11,776 nucleotides of DNA from positions 1 to 11,776 of the forward strand of contig NZ_LATL02000236.1 of the NCBI RefSeq assembly GCF_000972705.2, in the 5' to 3' direction. Made by a program: the position numbers and the translations under genes. The DNA is from Limnoraphis robusta CS-951 (GTDB lineage: Bacteria; Cyanobacteriota; Cyanobacteriia; Cyanobacteriales; Microcoleaceae). Under the pieces are notes generated by a model. It ran no database searches. It was not told the origin of the DNA and saw nothing but the letters and a program-made list of their open reading frames with translations. Shown here piece after piece: positions 6,378 to 11,776 of this stretch (position 1 is its first letter; each line of letters opens with the position of its first letter).

Positions 6378-8828
6378 CTATGCTAAACTGTATCTTTGAC
6401 CAACCTCCTTGAGTATTTGAACAAATTTATTCTGATCTTGTTCATCATTTAATTTTTCTACTAATGCTATTAACTTCGACAAATCTTGTCTACTGTTAGA
6501 GTTGGCAAGATCTTCGACCAATTCGTTGTTAAAAAATTGAGCCAAGTAGTCATAGCTTTGTCGGTCATAAAATATTTTATTAACTACATCTACAAATTCA
6601 AATAATTCTGTTCTATCTTTTTCATTAGAGATAAGCTTCGCCAACTTGGGATCAACAAATTTAGCTAAACTTTGATAATCTTCAGTTATACCATAAAATG
6701 TTTTCACCCGATCTACAAACACAAATAACTCCTCAGCATCTTGTTTATTTGATAGCAGTTCACCCAATTGAACATTAAAGAATCTAACTAAGTTTTCATA
6801 GTCTTTGGGATTGGGCGATGTTTCTACAAAGTTTATTAAAGACCTCAAATGGTTTCTGTCCCGATAATTCGAGAGCAAATACAAGAACTGACGATTGGAT
6901 AACTTCGCCAGATCCTGATATTGAATTAAGTCCTCTTTCCAGGTAATTCTTTGATCCGTCAACGCTATGCCATTTTTAGCATCATGAGATCTACTGGTGT
7001 CTATTAAAGATAGGACTTTTTCGTTATAATCAACCGATAGCCAAGTAGATAAAGCATTTGAAAGTTTATCTAGGGGAATATAGGGAGCATAAAAACTATC
7101 CCGACTCAGAAAAGACCCATACCCAGAACGCATTTCTTGTACCAATTCTCCTAAAGAATCAGGTGTTGGATCTTGGGTTAAAGTGTAGATACGAGTTTCC
7201 AACTGACGCAGTATATTCCCATCTCGTTTCTTTCCTCCCTCCAAAAATGACCAAATTAAAAAAGCAGTTCCAGAAGCGACAAGAGCGGCGCCGCCTGTTA
7301 TTGCACCCAGTCCACCCAAAGCCGACATGGTTGCAGTGATAGCCGCAGCCCCCGAAAATGTACCCGCAACGCCCAAAGCGCTCGCCGCAGTCCAAGCCGC
7401 AAAAACGCTCGCCGCACCCGCCAGGGTTCCGGTTGTAATTGCAACGCCCAAATTCGTTAAGTCTTGGCTATCCATTTGCGAGACTAACGCCACAGAGACC
7501 AGTCCTGCGGCACCAATTAACGCGGCGCCTCCGGTTGCCACAACCAATCCCCCCAACATTCCCAAACCCCCTGCGGCGACGGAACCTCCGCCGAGGAAGG
7601 CTAATGTTGCATTCGTTGCTGCTGCTCCCGACAAACTGCTGAGAGTTACTCCTGTTGCGGTTTCTGCTCCTATTGTTGTTAGCAGTCTAGTTGCTTGGGG
7701 TACAATAGCACCTCCTCTCTTTGCAGCAGTCTTCAATAATTTCTTTTTAGGTTCTTTAGAATCTTGTTCCAAGGTAACTGCTTTTTCTGTAAAGTTTTCA
7801 ACACTAGACTTGCCTTCACTGTTGAAATCTTGCTCTCGGGTTACGAAATAAACAACTTTAGCATTTTCTGGAATATTGGCTTTTTCAATAAATGAGTCTA
7901 AAGATGTTAAAGTCGCCACATCGGATTCAGAGATAGTTCCACCATCACGAACTTGATCGTAAATTGCCAGATATTCTTCCTGGCGACCCGGACTCAATTT
8001 TTGACTTTCTTTGATGAAATTAACTAAAATAAAGTCAACTGTTAAAGCCCTGGAAGTGGCGCTGGAAAGAGAGTAAATTTGTTGAATCGTGAGAGGAAGG
8101 GTAGAGTTGGTAATAATCGTATCAAGATCGGTCAGGGCTTTAAAATCGGGAACGGGTTCACCCGCTCGGACGTATTCCCAGGTTCCTCGTATTGTTTTCT
8201 TCTCTTTCTGCGTTAAATTTGATTCGGCTAGTGCAGATGCGATCGCCTGTTCAATTCCAACTAAACGGGAGTTTTTGCTGGCGATTTCATACCGTTGTTG
8301 AATCTGAGGATCTAGCTTTGATGAAGAATAAATCATATAATCGAGTAATTCCAGCGCTTCTATATCGCTGATATATTTAGAATCTTCAATGTCTTCGTAA
8401 ACGGACTTACATTTTTCTTGACTTGATTGTTCTATGAATTTGGTCTTTTCAATTTCTTCATAAATTTTAGAGTCTATTCTTGTAATCTTATCATACAAAG
8501 TATGGAAAACGACGACAATATCTTCACCTTCTAAACCAACCCTGGAAATCATTTTCTCATCATTGTCTTGAAGTTTTGCTGGAATTGATATTAGTTGAGT
8601 CTCTCCTGAACGTAAGGTAATGATCTGTTGTCCCCCGCTACGAGCTTCAGTATAGGGAACAAAAATGTGATAAATCTCGCGAGTTGAAGTGTTATTTCCT
8701 GAAGCTGAAGAATCTGCAAATGCACGGGAGGGATAAAGCCAGTCCTTCGCCATCAAGCCAAGAGTACCCAAAGCTAGACTACCCAGAAAATGACGACGGC
8801 TCTGAGTAAAAATACGAGGTTGATCCAT
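6378..8828 (-). CDS. Tat-exported protein with Gly/Ala-rich hydrophobic core and C-terminal helical repeats
   Basis: The product has 816 residues and I do not recognise a named family. The N-terminus MDQPRIFTQSRRHFLG carries an S-R-R-x-F-L twin-arginine motif, a hydrophobic stretch (16-27) and an AFA-D cleavage-like site near 36-39. This predicts folded export to the periplasm or thylakoid lumen. Residues 50-115 are mixed beta, and 116-355 mostly charged helix. After a basic patch (KKKLLKTAAKRGG, 361-373), residues 394-530 are two long Gly/Ala-rich hydrophobic blocks with glycine-zipper spacing, followed by GGKKRDG. Residues 637-816 hold about 4.5 repeats of 40-41 residues, starting at Y637, Y677, Y718, Y759 and about 798. 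The ATG at 8828 has AGGAAG 8 bases upstream (8837-8842 on the plus strand). A pore-forming or envelope-scaffold role is only inferred. Confidence 0.85.
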   Translation of the reverse strand: MDQPRIFTQSRRHFLGSLALGTLGLMAKDWLYPSRAFADSSASGNNTSTREIYHIFVPYTEARSGGQQIITLRSGETQLISIPAKLQDNDEKMISRVGLEGEDIVVVFHTLYDKITRIDSKIYEEIEKTKFIEQSSQEKCKSVYEDIEDSKYISDIEALELLDYMIYSSSKLDPQIQQRYEIASKNSRLVGIEQAIASALAESNLTQKEKKTIRGTWEYVRAGEPVPDFKALTDLDTIITNSTLPLTIQQIYSLSSATSRALTVDFILVNFIKESQKLSPGRQEEYLAIYDQVRDGGTISESDVATLTSLDSFIEKANIPENAKVVYFVTREQDFNSEGKSSVENFTEKAVTLEQDSKEPKKKLLKTAAKRGGAIVPQATRLLTTIGAETATGVTLSSLSGAAATNATLAFLGGGSVAAGGLGMLGGLVVATGGAALIGAAGLVSVALVSQMDSQDLTNLGVAITTGTLAGAASVFAAWTAASALGVAGTFSGAAAITATMSALGGLGAITGGAALVASGTAFLIWSFLEGGKKRDGNILRQLETRIYTLTQDPTPDSLGELVQEMRSGYGSFLSRDSFYAPYIPLDKLSNALSTWLSVDYNEKVLSLIDTSRSHDAKNGIALTDQRITWKEDLIQYQDLAKLSNRQFLYLLSNYRDRNHLRSLINFVETSPNPKDYENLVRFFNVQLGELLSNKQDAEELFVFVDRVKTFYGITEDYQSLAKFVDPKLAKLISNEKDRTELFEFVDVVNKIFYDRQSYDYLAQFFNNELVEDLANSNSRQDLSKLIALVEKLNDEQDQNKFVQILKEVGQRYSLA

Positions 8829-8978
8829 GATTAAATCTTCCTAGATTTAGTTCTGCAAATTGGAATATTGAGAGTGAAAGTTTGATTCCCAAATCTAGTT
8901 TATCATGGTTGTTGCTTCTTTGCCCTAGTTGAAACTGAGATTAATTTGGCGCGGACAAATATATCAAATAAATTTGTT

Positions 8979-10126
8979 ACATTTTTCTATAAATCAACTC
9001 AATAATCTCACGGACAATATTATACAAGTAATTCGTCTTTAACTCATAACAAAATATTAAGCTTCTTCCCAAGTTGCAGAGACACAATACTCGTATAATT
9101 CCTTTTTACAATTTCGTTTCCTAATGATTTCAAAGCTAATTTTTTTATAGCCTAGCATTTTCATAGACTCAGCAAGTAGACTAGCCGTATCAACTCTATT
9201 ACCAAAGAAGGTCGAATTGCCAACGATATAATCAATCTTAGTGCCATCCTTGAGAAGATGCCGAAGCGATCTTAAATGTAGGTGCATATCATAAAAGTAT
9301 TTTAACACATAAATTGATAAAATATGGGCATTTTTACCCTCGGATTGACCAATGTTTTCTACCGCATTATAAACAGATTCTGGTAGTAAATTAACTTCAT
9401 CTATCTGCCAAGATTTTAGTCTACTGGTTGCAATTCCCCAAGTTCCACCAATTGCCATCCAATCTATTTCACCCGCTTCTTTTGCTTCATTTAGAAATTT
9501 AGTCCAGTACATATAGGGACGTAGTTCACGAATATAACTGATTCGATTTGGATAAGGTGGTGAAGTAATTACCCGATCTACTTTTACTCCATTTAGATTA
9601 ATCACACAACGAGAATCTGCCCTAATTACCTTCGCACTACCTTTAATAGGTTTTGAAGTAGACTTCAATATTAAATCAAGGATATTAATAAAAAGTTGTT
9701 CAATCTGCTCAACTTCAAAAGAGTTTACTGTTTCACTAAATGACATTGAAACATGATTAAATGCTGCCGATGAAGTCTCAATGACTAGCCGACAAAAGGC
9801 AATCCAAACAATTCCATTATCTGCACTATTTTCAGGTTCACCAAATTGTTTAACCAAAGTATATCTGAGTGCAGAAAGAATTTTCAATGTTTGAATAGAC
9901 CACCAGCGTTCAATATTAAATATGTTAGGTATCCAGTGTTCTTCTCCCAGAGAGGATTGAAATTCTACAAGAGCATTATTAACACTATGACGAATCTCTA
10001 TGATTTGCTCCTCAGAATAGTTTTTGCATTTAATATTTCCCAGCCAAACTAAAAAGGGATTGATGTCAAAAGTAAAAGCTTTATATGCGTTTTCAGCCGC
10101 AACAAGTGCGGTTGTTGCTGTTCCAG
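8979..10126 (-). repeat. Left arm of a 1,148-bp inverted repeat
   Basis: This is the reverse complement of 10629-11776, with a constant coordinate sum of 20755, so there is no net insertion or deletion. The 78 non-coding bases 8979-9056 match 11699-11776 base for base, and the shared methyltransferase residues are all identical. It covers the truncated methyltransferase copy and its downstream tail. The outer limit at 8979 is set only by the window end, because the partner arm is cut off at 11776. The 150 bases between it and the Tat gene start hold no gene and only a weak ACAAAT/ATTTGT inverted repeat (8955-8977). Confidence 0.95.
9057..10126 (-). pseudogene. 5'-truncated duplicate of the DNA amino-methyltransferase
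   Basis: From GTATTALVAAENAY to the C-terminal ATWEEA, this minus-strand copy is residue-for-residue identical to the intact gene on the right. It lacks the first 50 or so residues, including motif X. At the junction the motif I sequence DPFSG has become APFAG, which loses the conserved aspartate. Upstream the frame stays open to a TTG at 10178, but those residues are merely antisense to the endonuclease fragment and have no ribosome-binding site. Motif IV (TSPPY) is intact, yet S-adenosylmethionine binding should be lost. It is either a real inactive duplicate or an artefact of a chimeric join. Confidence 0.82.
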
Positions 10127-10464
10127 CAAATGGAGCAGTCTTTGAGGTTCGCCAGGGATACAAAAGCAAAGATAGCAAGAGACAAAATGCTGATATAGAT
10201 AATGTTGCTGTTGCTTGGGCTAATGGATATTTACCTGTTTTTGCAATATTCTCTTCTCAAATTGATGCTGATCTAGTGTTACGTTATCGCAATAGCCGAG
10301 GTGGAGTAATTATTGGAAACGTCTCCGGTAGTAGTATAACCTCTCTTTTTGTTTTTTGTAAAGATGTTTTAGATTATGATTTAGCAGACTTCTTCCAGAG
10401 AAACTCTGAATTAATCAAGAAAGAAATGTTAACGACACTAGAAATTTTATTGAGTGCAAAGTAA
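10127..10464 (+). pseudogene. C-terminal fragment of a probable type II restriction endonuclease
   Basis: About 112 residues run from NGAVFEVRQGYKSKDSKRQ to the stop at 10464. The frame extends left to a TTG at 10024, but that part is antisense to the methyltransferase duplicate, so the true N-terminus is missing. The FEVRQGYKSKDSKRQNAD block resembles the catalytic strand and following helix of endonucleases that act on DNA, with E then basic residues (R/K). Next come VAWANGYLPVFAIFSSQID, typical of a further core strand, and a helical tail. The first catalytic acid would lie in the lost part. The position, 4 bases before a methyltransferase start, supports a restriction-modification partner. 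The family and recognition site are not identifiable by eye, and the lost part makes it inactive as written. Confidence 0.58.
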
Positions 10465-10468
10465 ATTG

Positions 10469-11698
10469 ATGTCACCGACTCTCAAGCAACGAGCAGATTA
10501 TACTTTCAAATACAACTGTAGTTATGGGCGACATGGATGGCTGCGCTTGACTCCAGCTTATAGCGTGAAACTGGTTGAAAAACTATTAATGAGTGCGGAG
10601 CAAAACTTAATTATTCTTGATCCTTTTTCTGGAACAGCAACAACCGCACTTGTTGCGGCTGAAAACGCATATAAAGCTTTTACTTTTGACATCAATCCCT
10701 TTTTAGTTTGGCTGGGAAATATTAAATGCAAAAACTATTCTGAGGAGCAAATCATAGAGATTCGTCATAGTGTTAATAATGCTCTTGTAGAATTTCAATC
10801 CTCTCTGGGAGAAGAACACTGGATACCTAACATATTTAATATTGAACGCTGGTGGTCTATTCAAACATTGAAAATTCTTTCTGCACTCAGATATACTTTG
10901 GTTAAACAATTTGGTGAACCTGAAAATAGTGCAGATAATGGAATTGTTTGGATTGCCTTTTGTCGGCTAGTCATTGAGACTTCATCGGCAGCATTTAATC
11001 ATGTTTCAATGTCATTTAGTGAAACAGTAAACTCTTTTGAAGTTGAGCAGATTGAACAACTTTTTATTAATATCCTTGATTTAATATTGAAGTCTACTTC
11101 AAAACCTATTAAAGGTAGTGCGAAGGTAATTAGGGCAGATTCTCGTTGTGTGATTAATCTAAATGGAGTAAAAGTAGATCGGGTAATTACTTCACCACCT
11201 TATCCAAATCGAATCAGTTATATTCGTGAACTACGTCCCTATATGTACTGGACTAAATTTCTAAATGAAGCAAAAGAAGCGGGTGAAATAGATTGGATGG
11301 CAATTGGTGGAACTTGGGGAATTGCAACCAGTAGACTAAAATCTTGGCAGATAGATGAAGTTAATTTACTACCAGAATCTGTTTATAATGCGGTAGAAAA
11401 CATTGGTCAATCCGAGGGTAAAAATGCCCATATTTTATCAATTTATGTGTTAAAATACTTTTATGATATGCACCTACATTTAAGATCGCTTCGGCATCTT
11501 CTCAAGGATGGCACTAAGATTGATTATATCGTTGGCAATTCGACCTTCTTTGGTAATAGAGTTGATACGGCTAGTCTACTTGCTGAGTCTATGAAAATGC
11601 TAGGCTATAAAAAAATTAGCTTTGAAATCATTAGGAAACGAAATTGTAAAAAGGAATTATACGAGTATTGTGTCTCTGCAACTTGGGAAGAAGCTTAA
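10469..11698 (+). CDS. Type II DNA amino-methyltransferase, probably N4-cytosine
   Basis: This 409-residue enzyme transfers a methyl group from S-adenosylmethionine to an exocyclic amino group of DNA. Motif X is seen as RHGWLRLTPAYSVKLVEKLL (21-40), motif I as DPFSGTATT (51-59) with DINPF (74-78) after it, and catalytic motif IV as TSPPY (241-245). TSPPY favours N4-cytosine over N6-adenine. About 160 residues separate motifs I and IV and probably hold the target-recognition region, an X-I-IV order. A conserved-looking YIVGNS strand and ELYEYCVSA end complete the fold. I prefer ATG 10469; an in-frame GTG at 10454 would overlap the endonuclease fragment. The start lies 4 bases after that gene's stop, suggesting coupled translation. 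From base 10629 on it lies in the inverted repeat. Confidence 0.9.
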   Translation: MSPTLKQRADYTFKYNCSYGRHGWLRLTPAYSVKLVEKLLMSAEQNLIILDPFSGTATTALVAAENAYKAFTFDINPFLVWLGNIKCKNYSEEQIIEIRHSVNNALVEFQSSLGEEHWIPNIFNIERWWSIQTLKILSALRYTLVKQFGEPENSADNGIVWIAFCRLVIETSSAAFNHVSMSFSETVNSFEVEQIEQLFINILDLILKSTSKPIKGSAKVIRADSRCVINLNGVKVDRVITSPPYPNRISYIRELRPYMYWTKFLNEAKEAGEIDWMAIGGTWGIATSRLKSWQIDEVNLLPESVYNAVENIGQSEGKNAHILSIYVLKYFYDMHLHLRSLRHLLKDGTKIDYIVGNSTFFGNRVDTASLLAESMKMLGYKKISFEIIRKRNCKKELYEYCVSATWEEA

Positions 11699-11776
11699 TA
11701 TTTTGTTATGAGTTAAAGACGAATTACTTGTATAATATTGTCCGTGAGATTATTGAGTTGATTTATAGAAAAATGT
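10629..11776 (+). repeat. Right arm of a 1,148-bp inverted repeat, cut by the window end
   Basis: This is the inverse of 8979-10126. The match starts at CTGGAACAGC; just before it the two sequences still agree at 5 of 7 positions, then diverge. It contains the methyltransferase from residue 54 to the stop plus 78 downstream bases, in which no gene or clear terminator is visible. Since the match is still perfect at 11776, the arm may continue beyond the window. Confidence 0.95.

Noticed and set aside
7327..7851. A 174-residue Ala/Pro-rich plus-strand frame.
   Set aside because: It is the antisense of the Gly/Ala-rich core of the Tat protein. GC-rich codons suppress stops there, and it has no ribosome-binding site.
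9057..10178. A 373-residue minus-strand methyltransferase with its own N-terminus.
   Set aside because: The leading residues are antisense to the endonuclease fragment, motif X is missing and the motif I aspartate is lost, so it is treated as a broken duplicate.
10024..10464. A 146-residue plus-strand frame taken as one whole gene.
   Set aside because: The first 34 residues are antisense to the methyltransferase duplicate and start at a TTG without a ribosome-binding site. Only 10127-10464 looks like authentic gene sequence.
9846..10909. Two identical 68-residue frames at 9846-10052 (plus) and 10703-10909 (minus).
   Set aside because: They are antisense to the two methyltransferase copies and are identical only because the arms are identical.

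Overview
The window is chromosomal DNA from a cyanobacterium, most likely a filamentous one of the Oscillatoriales type, though genus is a guess. The evidence is six copies of the HIP1 octamer GCGATCGC (798, 3747, 5150, 5835, 6348, 8239), a CHAT-domain protein, a GlgX/isoamylase-type debranching enzyme, and a cyanobacterial-style IS200/IS605 end. The odd length, and a window end that falls inside a large repeat, suggest that the right edge is a contig end.

Layout. Bases 1-164 look like the right end of an IS200/IS605 (TnpB) element with an omega-RNA-like scaffold, and the flanking bases 165-184 sit where its guide would be. On the minus strand, 269-1963 encodes a CHAT (caspase-like) protease-type protein with a C-terminal FHA phosphothreonine-binding domain. 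Diverging from it are a small Nudix hydrolase (2020-2442), a glycogen debranching enzyme (2573-4630), purC (4750-5484) and a small PD-(D/E)XK nuclease-like protein (5503-6108). Bases 6113-6246 form a MITE-like inverted-repeat element between convergent genes. On the minus strand, 6378-8828 encodes an 816-residue protein with a twin-arginine signal, a Gly/Ala-rich hydrophobic membrane-type core and about four and a half C-terminal helical repeats of about 41 residues. I do not recognise a named family for it.

The right-hand 2.8 kb is the structural oddity. A DNA amino-methyltransferase gene occurs twice in opposite orientation, in arms 8979-10126 and 10629-11776. The arms are identical wherever I compared them, have no net length difference, and flank a 502-base single-copy spacer. 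The right copy is intact (10469-11698). The left copy has lost its N-terminus, including motif X and the motif I aspartate, and is joined to the antisense of a truncated restriction-endonuclease-like gene (10127-10464). That fragment ends 4 bases before the intact methyltransferase start, so an endonuclease-methyltransferase pair was probably the original arrangement. The join lies in a short imperfect homology, which points to a fold-back template switch. This could be a real genome rearrangement, or an amplification or assembly chimera. In the chimera case the true order would be endonuclease - methyltransferase - Tat protein, all in one direction.

The central genes are housekeeping (glycogen breakdown, purine synthesis, nucleotide clean-up). 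The flanks are accessory: mobile element, CHAT-FHA protein, Tat-exported membrane-active candidate and a disrupted restriction-modification pair. No tRNA, rRNA or CRISPR array was seen.
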